This document shows, in pieces, positions 1 to 11,074 of a DNA stretch of 64,000 bases. Below the pieces are notes generated by a model that was not told where the DNA came from, made no database searches, and saw nothing but the letters and a program-made list of their open reading frames with translations. The stretch spans positions 744,001 to 808,000 of the forward strand of contig QVRM01005375.1 in the NCBI GenBank assembly GCA_003439945.1. Reading direction: 5' to 3'. Source of the DNA: Dermanyssus gallinae. Lineage: Eukaryota > Arthropoda > Arachnida > Mesostigmata > Dermanyssidae. The position numbers were made by a program, and so were the translations under genes. Position 1 is the first letter of the stretch. Each line of letters starts with the position of its first letter.

Positions 1-940
1 GGAGACCATGCGTCGTTCCCCGCCAAAAATAAGGAGTTTGCTACTGGTTATTCTGCTAAACGTTAAAATTTCATTCTCAACAGCCTGCCATGGAATGTGA
101 TTTTGGACACGCAACTCAAGGAGTAAGTCCTGCCCTATCCGTGCCGCACAATCTCGGCCTACCTGATATTTATAAGGGTTCCGAGTTCAATATGAAGGCC
201 AGGGTTTCTTAGGGCTCGATTTTAGAGTCCTTTTTATGGAACCTGGCATTTGATGACGTCCTACAATTAGCAGATCCTCCGAAAGACACTGAATTGCTCG
301 CATGCGCAGACGACCTCGCAGTGGTCGTTTACGCCCGTTTATCCCAGCAACTAGAACTAAGGGTCAACAACGCCTTGACGAAGACACAGGGACACACATC
401 AGCTGTAAAAATCAGTACCTGCATAAGATAGCCCAGCTAATGCCAAATATATACGGCCCTTGACGGGAGTCAATACGGCACCCTATTTTGTCGATGGGCG
501 CGTCAATAGTTTTATTTGCAGCTTTAATGTGGCCGGCAACGACACAGCCCGCAACCAGCAAGACCGGACTGCGCAAAGCTCAAAGCGCCGCCGTTTTGAG
601 GATCACGATGGCCTATAAAGCAGTTAGCTTGGCAATTGTCTTATTTCTGTCTAGTACAGTTCCCTGAGACTTAAAACCTTTGACATTTTGCAGACTAAAT
701 GGAATTTTATTACGGGCCGAGCGCTCGAGGACCGGGTAAAGTACGCTGATCTCGGATATAAGATTCTGCGTAGACCGACTGGGCGGCGAACTGACGGTCT
801 GCGTGACTCAGGCCACCGTACACGAAGAATTTGATTCTCACCTATTCAGATTAAGAAAAACTACATACCGCTCTGCAATCACTGCTATAGCGAAACCAAG
901 GACACGCCACAACACACCGTCCTTTAGCGGCATGGGCCTC
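1..940 (+). pseudogene. R1/I-type LINE ORF2 fragment (reverse transcriptase to C-terminal zinc motif)
   Basis: Broken reverse-transcriptase reading of a non-LTR retrotransposon. Around 215-350 one frame reads SILESFLWNLAFDDVLQ, the usual palm segment after the PQG motif, followed by ACADDLAVVV, a decayed form of the catalytic YADD box with Cys in place of Tyr. Near 855-925 another frame reads CNHCYSETKDTPQHTV, the C..C...DT..HT zinc motif typical of the C-terminus of R1/I-clade ORF2 proteins. The pieces lie in different frames with stops between, so this is a dead copy. It is cut by the left window edge, so the 5' part may lie outside. The clade call rests on the C-terminal motif and is tentative. 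Confidence 0.6.
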
Positions 941-1335
941 CCAGCGTGTGGAACTACCTAGGGTTAACAACGGCTCACTTAAAACGCGATCACAGCTTAT
1001 TATCAAGTCAGGCGAGATATAGTTATGAGAATACCCTGCGCGCCAAGGAGAAGGCCCCCCGTTTTTGCATTTCAAGGTCCCGCGAGGCGTCTCGGGTTAG
1101 ATTGGTTTTTAAACTCGTCTCCTTCGATTGTTTAAAGTTATGCGTATGTAGTTCCCTATCGGAAGCGGAGAAGGAGACAGGCCTGGCTCTTAGTAGGTTG
1201 AATCTCTACACTTGCAGGCGAGTTTCGTGTAGTAGTGTCCGCGTGTCCGTACCGTATTCTACGATAATATATATCTCTATGAATATAGCATTTAAGGAGA
1301 CAGAGGAAAGCATGAAGTTTTTTTATAATTTAAGA
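941..1335. other. Unassigned stretch
   Basis: A frame is open on the plus strand across this stretch, but its translation shows no motif I recognise and its composition is not obviously coding. It lies between two LINE remnants and may be older LINE sequence. Confidence 0.3.
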
Positions 1336-1339
1336 AGCC

Positions 1340-1658
1340 TCATGGGCCAGGAATGTGGTACTAGGTATGCTAAGATCAATGCACTTCCAAGGAGGCCCCC
1401 TGCAAATCCTGGATACAACGTACCCAAGAAATATGGCTGTGACTCGATGACGGAAAAACCTGGGTGGCGTCATCATCCCGCTGTAGCCTAAAGGGAAATG
1501 TTTGTTATGGGGTGCAACTGTGTCTTGCACAGTAGCTGCGCAGAGTCTACGCCACAGCACTATGGCTGAACAGGTGGCCGAGCGCACCAGAACGGAGAAA
1601 TAACAGAACGTCGCAGAACTGGAAACAGGATACCGCTTTGTTCCGATCGCCATAAAAC
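1340..1658 (+). pseudogene. LINE-B C-terminal fragment
   Basis: Across frames the translation gives a decayed DDGK box near 1448, then GKCLLWGATVSCTVAAQS near 1495-1550 and YRFVPIA near 1630-1652. This order matches the end of the LINE-B family in this window (DGKRPDG, then WDATV..T.A.SY, then F.P.A.ET), best seen at 27.6-28.7 kb and 10.5-11.0 kb. The WDATV Asp is Gly here. Frames are broken, so it is a fragment of a dead retrotransposon. Confidence 0.5.
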
Positions 1659-1660
1659 AC

Positions 1661-2565
1661 TAAAATTTATCATAACGAGTAGAAAAATATTTATTCTAGC
1701 TCTGAGAACAAGCATCTAGGCCAAACAAAAGTCACTCACACAGAGTCGAATGTAATTTTGCTGTCGTTTATCGTGGCCAGCGGAAATGGGCTGAGAGATA
1801 AGATCTGCACTTTAATAATCGTACTCATGGAGTATAAAAAAGCGTGTTTGTCTCAAAATGTGCATTTTTTTAAAATCAGAGTGGTTATCCAGTGAATAAA
1901 TAGTGATTAATATTAAATATAGTGACTAATATTAAGATTCGTCAGTTAAATTGTACTATTTTTGTTGAGCTTGTTTTTTAAAGAAATATTCTTACACTTA
2001 AACACAACACTTTTGTTTATGCATCCTTTTGATAAATATGGACGGAGCAGTAAAACTGAAAGAGTCACTAGCATGCCAGTCCCTCATAAAGTCTGCAGAT
2101 GCCAGAGTGCTCTGGGCGTTCTTTCTGGCCGTAATCCTAATGTATCTCCATGCCGACATGCGACACGCATATGCGTCACCATAATAATTAGCGCCATCCA
2201 CCTATCAGCGACTGTAACAGCATAAGACGGGCATCGTTTTGACCATACAATACAATTTGCCTGCTCCATACTCAATAATTCTGGACGAAGCAAAATGCTT
2301 TAGGATATTTTTGTTTCCATCCAGAGCAGCACCCGTATGATTACGATCGCTGTTTTGAATGAAAATATATAAGCGGTGGCAGGCCAATTTGCAGTAGGTT
2401 CGCACCAGTTCGCTAAGCTAACTCCAACTAAAGCGTCATTGTGTTTGGAAAAGATTCATATATTCGAGCCGTCTTGGGCGAAATTGTTGATTGCCATTGA
2501 GTTAATAACAGTTGCTCATCGTTTATTAAAGCAAGTATTATTCGTGAGCTGCCAAAGCTGGTGAT
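1661..2565. other. Unassigned AT-rich intergenic DNA
   Basis: No recognisable gene or repeat family. A short near-duplication of a TAGTGAYTAATATTAA unit lies at about 1902-1937. The open frames here are short and without motifs. Confidence 0.3.
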
Positions 2566-2763
2566 TCGATGTGAAACCTGGCTAACAACCATACGACTTG
2601 TGCCCGTTTGCTGCCAATGACGTTGGTCATGATCTTGGCCACGCCGTCGTTCTACAACAGCCACCACCATCACCACCAACACCATGATGGCCACCGACGG
2701 ATGGACTGACCAAGCCACGACTCTGACAATACAGGCCGACGATGGTGACACAACATCACCAGT

Positions 2764-2880
2764 ACAACAAACAACAACAACAACAGCAGCAACAAAAACA
2801 GCAACAAAAACAGCAACAAAAACAGCAACAACAACAACAGCAACAACAACAAAACAACAACAACTATAGCAGCAACAATG
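2764..2880. repeat. Imperfect CAA/CAG microsatellite
   Basis: Run of ACAACA, GCAACA and AAACAGCAAC units, about 115 bases, in the upstream region of the zinc-finger gene. Confidence 0.9.
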
Positions 2881-3055
2881 AACGCCGGATGATGCAGGCT
2901 GAGTGAGTGGTGGACTACGAACATGACGGCTTCATCTCGGAGCCCGTCGTCAAACGACCGCCGAAGACTCCGCGTCGAGTGAGAGCGCGATCGACGGACC
3001 CCTTCTTCGTCGGTCGCTTCTCCCTTCTTCCCCAGCGTCACAGCTGGCTGCCTCA

Positions 3056-3098
3056 CTGATTGACTGACTGACTGACTGATGGACGGACGGACGGGGTG
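3056..3098. repeat. GACT/GGAC tetranucleotide repeat
   Basis: TGACTGACTGACTGAC passes into GGACGGACGGACGG, forming two adjacent tetranucleotide tracts. Confidence 0.85.
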
Positions 3099-3797
3099 GA
3101 TGGACGGTGGATGGAGAAAGAGATGGCGGCCCGTCTTCGTCAACGGCCCGTCTTCAGCAACGACGGATGACCAGCCGACCGTCGGACCGACCAAATCGTC
3201 ATCATCCAACGGCCACGGCCGCGGCTATTTCACTACTTCGGCTTCGTTCGGATGGAAGCCCCGTTCGCAACAAGATGATGACCGGGTGGTCAGAAGGCAG
3301 TGCGAACTGACCAACAAGAATACGAATAGAAGATGAAGACGCAGACGCAGAAGAAGGCAAGTAGAGAGAAAGAGACGAGCGAGATAAAGTAAGAGAGACT
3401 GGGGATGGGAGAGAGCGACGCGTCGAACGTAGTAGAACATTGTCACCACTGTTCGAGAGTTGATTGTACGAGCATCCCAGCAGCAGGAGCGGAAACAATT
3501 GGTTGCCATTGTAGCAGCAATACATAGGTAGTCATCGCCCTAGAGTTGTCTAGTCTGCGGCGACCCAAGAAGGATTAGTTGTGGTCGTCCACAGACTGTG
3601 TGTGAAACGTTCTGTTTGAAATTAATTTCTAGTAAATTCACTTCTATTCGTATTCTGCCTATGAACCAAACTAACGAAATTAGGACCAGTGTGAAATTCT
3701 AACCCATAATAGATAGATGCATTCGCAACTGACTGAAACTAAACAAATGTAGTCTGCATAGATGTTGTCAGAACGGATATTAGTTGTCGCTTATGTT

Positions 3798-3833
3798 TAT
3801 ATATATGCATATATATATATATATGCATATATA

Positions 3834-3911
<78 letters not shown>
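3798..3911. repeat. (TA)n microsatellite with GC interruptions
   Basis: About 114 bases of alternating T and A, interrupted three times by a GC dinucleotide at the left end, then uninterrupted to 3911. Confidence 0.98.
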
Positions 3912-3916
<5 letters not shown>

Positions 3917-4647
3917 ATATCCTAGAGGGTGTTTATTAGCGCGCAAACTAAAGATAACTCAATAACGGTCATAGTGAACTATTTGCTAATTATGAAGCTG
4001 CTCGAGTTTCTGCTAACAAGGTCTGACGACCTAGTTCTCTACATGCCGGTCTGGATTGTTGTCACTAGTTGGCACATCGGTCTGAGGAGATAGATCCTCG
4101 GCGTCTAGCGCCAGCGTTCAAACTTGCCGAGAGCCGGTACAGCCGGTAACCGAATGAACCATTAGATGACATAGTGACGTTTGTGTCGGTCTAATCGTGG
4201 CAATGTTGTTGTGTCAGGTTGGGCATCATTCAAGAGCCGTCACATGCGCGGTTTGGTTCGCCGGAGGCGGCGTCGTCGGTGTTAACGAACCGCCCGCAGC
4301 AGCAGCAGCAGAAGCAGCGGCCGCGGCTGCGCATGCTCACCCGCTCACCCGTTCGCCCGCCCGGTCGCTTGCTCACCCACCAGCGGACGCCATCTTGAAA
4401 GCGGCTTGTTGTTGATGTTGTCCGTCTGTCTCTCTGTCTATTGTGTCTATGGAGTGTGTCTGCCGGAGTCGCATCATCTGCTGCTGCTACTGTTTGTGCT
4501 GCAGCTCCAAGCGGCGTTGCTGCTTAGGGGTACAACCAACAAACAACAACAGGCGGCAGCAGTAGGCAAATCAAGTGAGCAAGTTTATGTTGCGTCCGAC
4601 GACTCTGAACTGCTGAAGACTTTGAAGACCATGTTATAAGCCAGCTG

Positions 4648-4790
4648 TAGCAGCAGCAGCAGCAGTAGTAATCGCTGACAACGGACAGTGCCTGCATGTC
4701 AAACAGCAGAGCGTACAGAGGTTGCTGCTGCTGCTGCTGCTCACGGGTGTCATCATATAGCAGCGACGGTCGTCGTCGTCGTCGTCGCTG
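4648..4790. repeat. Short CAG, CTG and GTC triplet runs
   Basis: AGCAGCAGCAGCAGCAG at about 4650-4667, GCTGCTGCTGCTGCTGCTG at about 4722-4740 and CGTCGTCGTCGTCGTCG at about 4770-4787. They lie just upstream of the zinc-finger start codon. Confidence 0.85.
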
Positions 4791-4970
4791 CCGATGCTGT
4801 CATTGTGAATTTGTGTTTCGTACTCCAAGCTGGCTGGCAGGTGACTTGTGTCGTCTCGCTCGTATCGCTCCAGACGACATTGGCGACAAAGCAAGCAAGC
4901 GGCTGGCGGATGAGCGTGTACTCTGAGTGTGCCCTCCTCACTTGCACCACCACCAGCAGCACTCCAAGTT

Positions 4971-6149
4971 ATGGCGACTAGCGTCAATGGATTTTCGCCG
5001 GCGGATCTTCTGCAGCTAGCGATGGTTGCTCGAGAGGACGATGAGCCTTTGGACGCGACGGCGGCCTCGACAAGCCCACCACGCTGCGGGGGCAGCGCTC
5101 GCGACGAAAAGGAGGAACACGACGATCCAAATCCCGGCGAGCCGTACTACTGTCCGCTGTGCAACTTCGTCACGAAGCGGCCCGGATTGCTTCTTCGGCA
5201 CACCTTCGAGCACACCGGCGTCCAGCCTTACTCGTGCTGCAAATGCCAGCAGCGGTTCACGCTTCCCGAGAGCCTGGTCGAGCACTTCATCCAGGAGCAC
5301 AGTATCACCGGACAGCCACTCAAGTGCTCGACCTGCCGTAAAACCTACTCGACGCGTCGCGGCCTCATCACGCATCAGCTGCAGTTCACGATTCAAAAAT
5401 CGCGTTTCTGCTATTTCTGCGCCGAAAGCTTCAACTCCGATGGTGCCGAACGCGAACATCAGCGGGCCCATTCGCCCGGCATGGCAGAGTCGGAATGTGT
5501 GCTACGCTGTCCCGCCTGCCGGCGTACATTTCCCAACGAGGACGCCCTGCGAATCCATTCGGTGTTCCACCTCAGCCTGCAGGGCGACCGCTTCGTTCTG
5601 CCAGTGCAGGGCACGGTCGTGGCGCAGAAGGCGCGCCGCTTCTTCTCGCAGCGTCGCTCAACGCTAGCCAGCTTGACTACTCAAAATGCTTCGAATTCGG
5701 CGGATTCGTCGACAAGAGCTGGCACACCGAGCTCATCTACCACCACCACCACCAACAACAACTCCAAGCAGCGTCGCCGATCTCGCAGAAAGTACTCTTG
5801 CGAGCACTGTGACAAGGTATTAGACTACGACGAGCCAACGCAGTAGAACTGAAGCCGTAAAAACAAACTAAAACAGTGGAACTAAACAGTAGTTAGGCAT
5901 AATAATCAATAAGCGTCATATATCTATCAATTCGACTCAACGCATTTGCGACTTAACTATGTGTTATCATTAGAAGAGAACATTTTGCTCGTTTTTAACT
6001 ATGTGTTATCGTTAAGATAGAACATTTTGCTCTTTTTTTTCTTAATATCAATTATATTTCAATGGGAAATTGAAAGACAACCAACCATGTATATGCATAT
6101 TCATACTTACACATGTATACGTAAACCAACCCTTATCTATACATTATAA

Positions 6150-6194
<45 letters not shown>

Positions 6195-7664
6195 CGAATT
6201 ACATGTGAGGTGTTTTAAATGATCTCTCTCATTGCAATGCAAAAGTATATTCGTTTGTGTTTGTATCTGTCCGTGTGCGCGTGTTGCTCTGCCCGCTAGG
6301 TGTTCGTCAATCGATCGTCGCTAGCCTGGCACGGAAGGCTGCATCGGCGCCCGTTCGCTTGTCGCGCATGTCCTCGATCCTACTCGATCCTGTGCGCCCT
6401 TCTCGTACACGCCGCCGATCATGACACGATCGCCGCCATCGAAGAGGAGCATCTGCGCCATCTCGAGCAGCAACAGCTCGGCAACGGCAAGAAGGCAGGG
6501 CATAATCAGCCGGCTGTTCTTGCCGGCCCGGCTGGAGGTGCCTTATCGTTGTCATCTTCATCGTCGTCATCAACATCAGCGTCCCAGCTGGCCGTCGGCA
6601 AAGGGGTCGGAGGAGCTGGAGGAGCGGGGGTAGCCGGGGGGCCTGGCGCAGGAGGGGTTGGCGGCGCGAATGGTGGCAGTTGTACCGTGGCCGGCAGTCT
6701 AGGACAGCAGCCTGCTCTGAACGCCGTCGCGTCGGCTATTGGAGTATCCGCCGCCGGCTCAGCGGTGGCAGGCTCGGCCGAGCGGCACGAATGTCCAACA
6801 TGCGGCAAGGCGTTCGGTTCGGCCAACAGCCTTCGAGCGCACAAGAAGTCGCACACGACGGGCAAGACTCCGCACAAGTGTCCGACGTGCGGCAAGCTGT
6901 TCGTCCGCTCGTACGATATGAAGCGGCACATGCGGACGCACGACAGCAGCGCACCCTACGTGTGCCAGCTCTGCCAGCAGAAGTTCTCGCAGAGTTCGTC
7001 GCTGAAGAAGCACTACAAGACGCACCGAATCCACTGTCCGCTCTGTCTGAAGCAGTTCGATCTGCCCGACCAGCTGACGGCGCACGTCGCACAGTGCCCC
7101 GCCCAACAGGCCCAGCAGAGCCTGCTGGCGGCAGCGATCTCAAACATGTCCAACATGGGCCACATGGCCAGCCTGAATGGCGTGCCTCCGGAGGCACTGG
7201 CCGGCCTCATGCAGGCCGCCCAGGGAATGATGGCGTCGGCGTCGGCAGCTGGCGTTGCGGCTGCGGCCGCTGCAGCTGCTACTGCGACTGCCGGCACAAG
7301 CAGTAGCGGAGGTGGTAACAGCAGCAGTAGCAGCAGCAATAGCACCACCAGCAACAACAGCAACACCACTACCACCAACAACAACACCAACACCAACGCC
7401 AACAACAACAGCAGCAGCGCGACGAGTATTACCCCCAACACCAGTCTCAACACGGCCACTTCTGCCGCCCCAGCGACAGGCGTCGTCCCTGTCGCGTCGG
7501 CCGCGTCCATCGTTGCTACTACGTTGGCTAGCACGGCCGGCACAGGTGGCACGGGCGTCGCCGCCGGTGGAGGCGTCGTCGGGGGCAGTACAGCAGGACC
7601 AGCTCAACCAGGAGCGTCCACCAGTCAAGCTACAACGCCCGATAAATGGTCGTTTAAAGAGTAG
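4971..7664 (+). CDS. C2H2 zinc-finger protein, two coding exons (4971-5816 and 6300-7664)
   Basis: Likely a nuclear DNA-binding transcription regulator of about 736 residues. Exon 1 (282 codons) starts at the first in-frame ATG, which has G at -3 and +4. It ends CAC-TGT-GAC-AAG before GT; exon 2 starts with GTG after CTAG, in phase 0. Eleven fingers of the form C-X2-C-X12-H-X3/4-H start near residues 61, 89, 119, 147, 180, 277, 303, 447, 476, 504 and 528. The intron splits finger 6 just after its second Cys; joining the exons restores a perfect finger, which is strong proof of the splice. Finger 3 lacks its last His, and finger 11 ends in Cys (C2HC). Fingers 8-10 carry canonical CGKAF/CGKLF cores. 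Gly/Ala-rich, poly-Ser and Ser/Asn/Thr runs fill 325-440 and the C-terminus. No KRAB, BTB or ZAD domain is visible. I do not recognise an orthologue. Further 5' or alternative exons are possible. Confidence 0.9.
5817..6299 (+). other. Phase-0 intron of the zinc-finger gene
   Basis: Donor AAG|GTATTA at 5816/5817 and acceptor CCGCTAG|GTG at 6299/6300. Reading through would end after about 10 codons at the TAG near 5845, whereas splicing rebuilds the sixth finger exactly. The intron is AT-rich and contains a (TA)n run. Confidence 0.88.
6154..6193. repeat. (TA)n microsatellite in the intron
   Basis: About 40 bases of alternating TA inside the zinc-finger intron. Confidence 0.97.
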
Positions 7665-7665
7665 G

Positions 7666-7718
7666 AGTAGTCGTAGTCGTAGAACTAGTAGTGGTCGTAG
7701 TAGTAGTAGTAGTAGTTA
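7666..7718. repeat. Imperfect TAG/TCG triplet repeat
   Basis: GTAGTCGTAGTCG passing into GTAGTAGTAGTAGTAG directly after the zinc-finger stop codon. Confidence 0.85.
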
Positions 7719-8689
7719 GGTCGTTGCTGCTCTATTGCCGCCTGCAGCGGCCTATTTGCGTACAGCAACTAGGAGCGGCGTCGAATTCGACTGGTTGGTT
7801 TCTTCGACGCCGACGTCGGGGGAAGTTCTTACAACTCCGCTAGCTGGCTGAAACTAGCCAGGTTGCTGGCCAGTGCAACTATGCGGCTTCCTTTAGAGGT
7901 GGATAACAATTTGTGTCATCAACAAACCGGTGGTGTACTGATCTGGTCGCCAAAACGCAGAAACAAAAAATAGTTCTATTTGTGTATGTTCTCATATTTA
8001 TTACGTCTGTTTTACGGTCCGATTCGACGTATATGACGGGTTTATTTTCTTCCAGGCGAGGCGCTTAAGTAACAAATGAGGGTAGCGCATTTTAGACCTA
8101 TTGGTTTACCCAATTCTTTAAAGCCGCATTTCTGAATGCTAAACCAGCGCGGCAGCGGCAGCACAACTCTTAGCGTTCGCACTCTCGCACGACATGTACG
8201 AGGGAATAGTTTGTAAAATAATTTTACTTCAGTTTGAACTTACAATGGCAGAGTGAACAAGCCGAATGACTAATAGCTGTCGTAGCTATCGTATCTTTGT
8301 GTGAGGACTGTATTAAAGATGTACTTCCGAAATCGAGTTCGCTCAGCTCTATGCGGGCTTGACCGTTGGGTAGCACAAATGACATGTCTCGAACGAGTAC
8401 CATAATCAATATTAAGGTCGTCCCAGGGTCTCTCAGCTACGGCATGATGGATATTCGTAGCGTGCGTTTCGATCTGAAGTATCCACCAGATAGGCTCTGC
8501 TTACGCACTGGTGTATATAGAATCACAGATGAGTCACATTTACATTACTTAAAACATTATAAACAGCATGATAATAATAGATGAATCAAAATATTTCAAT
8601 CATATATACTAATGTATATTTATTTTATCAAAATGCCAGGAATGAGAAAACAAAATTTTGCATATATATCTCAAAACATCTGCTATCCT

Positions 8690-8693
<4 letters not shown>

Positions 8694-8728
<35 letters not shown>

Positions 8729-8736
8729 AGAGAGAG
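8694..8736. repeat. (TA)n followed by (GA)n
   Basis: About 32 bases of TA, then GGGAGAGAGAGAG. Confidence 0.95.
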
Positions 8737-8990
8737 AACCATATAAACAGTAGGCTTACGCAGACGGGGTGCTACTGTCTTGGTGCACTTAAGCGTGCGT
8801 ACATTTTAGTTTTATCAAAATCGAGAATAAACTGACTCGAGGTATCATAATTGAGTTTTTATTTTGTCAAGGTAGTCAACTTAGACTACCAATTTCAATG
8901 AGATGAACGTGATCTATTACGCTTGTTGTTTATATGTGCCTCAACCAAGCCTCTTCATGGCAGGGAGGATACTTACAGAGATATAATTGC

Positions 8991-9555
8991 ATACAGCTAA
9001 AATTTGGGCAAGCAATTTGAACGGATAGAGCAACAAACACCAGTTCTAGCATTCGCGAATGACGAGCTTATTAAAATAAATGCCCAGGAATAAGGCAATA
9101 GCGGCGTTATAACCGGCAACTGAACTAGTTTCTACAGGGGCAGTTAAGACCGATACGCAATATTTGGAAGAGTATTTCGCACAGTTAAATATGATAAGTT
9201 GATGTATGGCATTATTACAATAGGTTCGTTAAGCGATCAAGAGCGACTACCTTCCACATTTACTCTAAGAAAAGACTGATCATATCAAGTGAAACAACGT
9301 ATTTTGTTCATAAAGCATCGTTGTTTAACAAAATCGTTTGTTAACTTCGTAAGCAGCGACTGTCTATGGTTGGACGCTGCTCGAGGATAGCAAGTAATGT
9401 AAAAACCAAGTGAATTAATCAGGCAAAACCAAAGGTGTCCATTGGCCCTAATTTCGCACGGCGTATAATTATCACCAACGGGCCGCGACAATCTAGACGG
9501 CGAATATTCATGTTTGCGGCTGAGTCGGTTGCCCTGAACGGAGCTCCGGTCTGTC
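8991..9555. other. Unassigned, possibly the 5' part of a LINE-A copy
   Basis: No clear motif. It directly precedes a recognisable LINE-A reverse-transcriptase remnant and may be its diverged upstream part. Confidence 0.25.
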
Positions 9556-9559
9556 CCAT

Positions 9560-10210
9560 TCTAAAGTTCGCCACTAACAGAACCCATCTGCGCCATGTCC
9601 AAAGAGTCGGAGCCCTCAGGGTGGTCGCACTGACAAGCACTCTGTACAAAATACTTAAATTACGCTTCATGTCAAGGTTATAAAACAGCGCTAAATAAAA
9701 CCTACCCGCTGTGCAACACGGATTTCTCCCCGGCGAATCAACCAAAGATGCTGTCAACTCCCTTCTGGGTTACGTGAAACGACATCGCCAAAGTAAAGAA
9801 ATTCCGCATTCATAGATTTTAAGACCGCATTTGAGGTTGCCTCAAGTAACAGTCTTTTAGAGACCATTTGCTGCAAATTCTCAAAACGAGCAACGTTACA
9901 ACCGTGTTCGAGACATGCTTCACCAGAACTCCATCATCGTTAAGAACGGAGCTCATGATGTCAATAACTCCGTAACGTGGACGGTAAGATTGGCCCAGTG
10001 ACATTCTGCTAGTTCATTTCTCTTTATAATGTACATAGCAACCTTATAAGATATTGTACGTAAAGCACGGCACGCTTTCTGCGCAGATGGCCTGGTCATC
10101 AGGCTGATTATTCTCGCAAAGTCGCGTGAACATTTGTAGTATTTCCTGAATGAAACAGCCAATGGGGGTACAGAGAACAGACCGACAATCAACACAGCTA
10201 ACACAGAGAT
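9560..10210 (+). pseudogene. LINE-A copy 1, reverse-transcriptase fragment
   Basis: Nucleotide-level match to the better copy at 20040-20640. Shared stretches include the coding for VALTSTLYKIL near 9625-9655, a PGESTKDAVN-like segment near 9730-9755 and the FKTAF segment near 9815-9835 (palm motif A region). Stops and frameshifts break the frame many times. The 3' part of this copy reappears at about 11075-11270, with a LINE-B fragment between them. Confidence 0.65.
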
Positions 10211-10473
10211 CCTTTATTTCTGACGTCCGCAAGACGAATGGGAAATTACATGGCTTCGCAAATTGTTATTTCCGCCTACCTCGGATCTCTCAAAAAAACT
10301 GAGACTTTGGTGTTAAGAATAGCCCCACCGGATGCTTACCCAAGCTTTGTCGCCCAAATGGAACAAGCTTGCCGCGACTACGCAGATAAGTGGGATCCAC
10401 TGCCAGGGTGCATTTCACATTGGACTTTAGACCTGCCCTTAGAGTTAAGTAGATCCAGGTTCAGTTGGGGTAG

Positions 10474-10497
10474 CATAATAATAATAATAATAATAAC
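10474..10497. repeat. (ATA)n microsatellite
   Basis: Eight ATA units just upstream of a LINE-B fragment. Confidence 0.95.
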
Positions 10498-10534
10498 GAG
10501 GGTGAGCATGCTCTTGATTAGATGAAAAGGGGGG

Positions 10535-10985
10535 TAATTCACGGGGCAATGTAGTCAGCCGACATGCTTGCAGTCAAAGAGCCGGTCGGTCTTTCAGCTA
10601 ACAGCCAACTACGTTCGAACGGCCTGATTCTAGTTCCATGGAGTGAAAGTCGCTGTCTCGTGTACGACGTCACTGTGTCTTGCACGTGGGCCGCATCGTA
10701 TGCTCGCCGTACAAGTTGGGAGGTCGGAGCAGCCGTTTGCCTTGCTGAAGACTGCATGTTGGCTAAATATCGTGGAGCAAAACTTTATCGTTCAACCAAT
10801 CGCCTACGAAACCTTGGGCCCAATTGGAAAAATCACAAGAAGTTTTTTGGCGGAGCTGGGATCCATAGTAGCTGCGGCAATTTGCCATAGAAGAGCATGG
10901 TAGTGTTTCCTACAGAGGATATCGGCTACAATTTAATGCGGAAATGCTGCGTCGATCATTGGCTCATTGCCCACGGGCAAAAAAC
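10535..10985 (+). pseudogene. LINE-B C-terminal fragment
   Basis: One frame reads EPVGLSANSQLRSNGLIL, then VPWSESRCLVYDVTV, then AASY and AVCLAEDCMLAKYR. A second frame continues with NFIVQPIAYETLGPIG and FLAELGSIVAAA. These match in order the LINE-B tail elsewhere (EP.GL, RPDGLTL.PW, WDATV, A.SY, AE..K..KY, F.P.A.ETLG, FL.ELG). The RPDG box has decayed to RSNG. One frameshift separates the halves. It lies between two parts of LINE-A copy 1. Confidence 0.7.
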
Positions 10986-11074
10986 TTCCCTTACTGCTGT
11001 TACCGAATTGAGCCGGCGTCGAAAAGCCATGTGCAACTGAAGGACCAACATACATTTTTATAGTTCAGGTTTAA

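Larger units (their letters stand above)
2570..4970 (+). promoter_or_regulatory. Probable promoter/5' UTR region of the zinc-finger gene
   Basis: This stretch is richer in GC and CpG than its surroundings and is packed with CAG, CAA, GCA and GTC triplet runs, as is common in arthropod regulatory-gene leaders. It sits directly upstream of the ATG at 4971. Between about 4270 and 4390 it becomes GC-rich with CCGCTCACCC-type repeats. Open frames on both strands are repetitive (poly-Thr, poly-Leu, poly-Ala) and are best read as by-products of the repeats. A non-coding first exon is likely somewhere here, but I cannot fix a transcription start or splice donor. Confidence 0.35.
7665..8990 (+). other. 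3' flank/probable 3' UTR of the zinc-finger gene
   Basis: Immediately after the stop codon there is an imperfect (TAG/TCG)n tract to about 7718. GC content stays high to about 7860 and then falls, as expected when leaving a transcribed region. No AATAAA is obvious close to the stop; the first clear one is at 8826-8831, beyond a (TA)n run. The true polyadenylation site is therefore unknown. No other gene is seen. Confidence 0.4.

Noticed and set aside
946..1491. 181-codon plus-strand frame as a gene
   Set aside because: Runs from unassigned DNA into the LINE-B remnant at 1340, no domain, codon use not convincing.
2670..3209. Minus-strand open frame with a long poly-Leu stretch
   Set aside because: It is the antisense reading of the CAA/CAG repeat at 2764-2880; low complexity explains the open frame.
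5016..5471. 151-codon minus-strand frame opposite exon 1
   Set aside because: Antisense of the finger array; repeated Cys/His codons keep it open.
6680..7306. 208-codon plus-strand frame overlapping exon 2
   Set aside because: Alternative frame of the finger-coding exon with no domain; the finger frame is clearly the real one.
7013..7552. Minus-strand frame rich in Val, Leu and Ala opposite the zinc-finger C-terminus
   Set aside because: Shadow of the Ser/Asn/Ala repeats in the real plus-strand exon.
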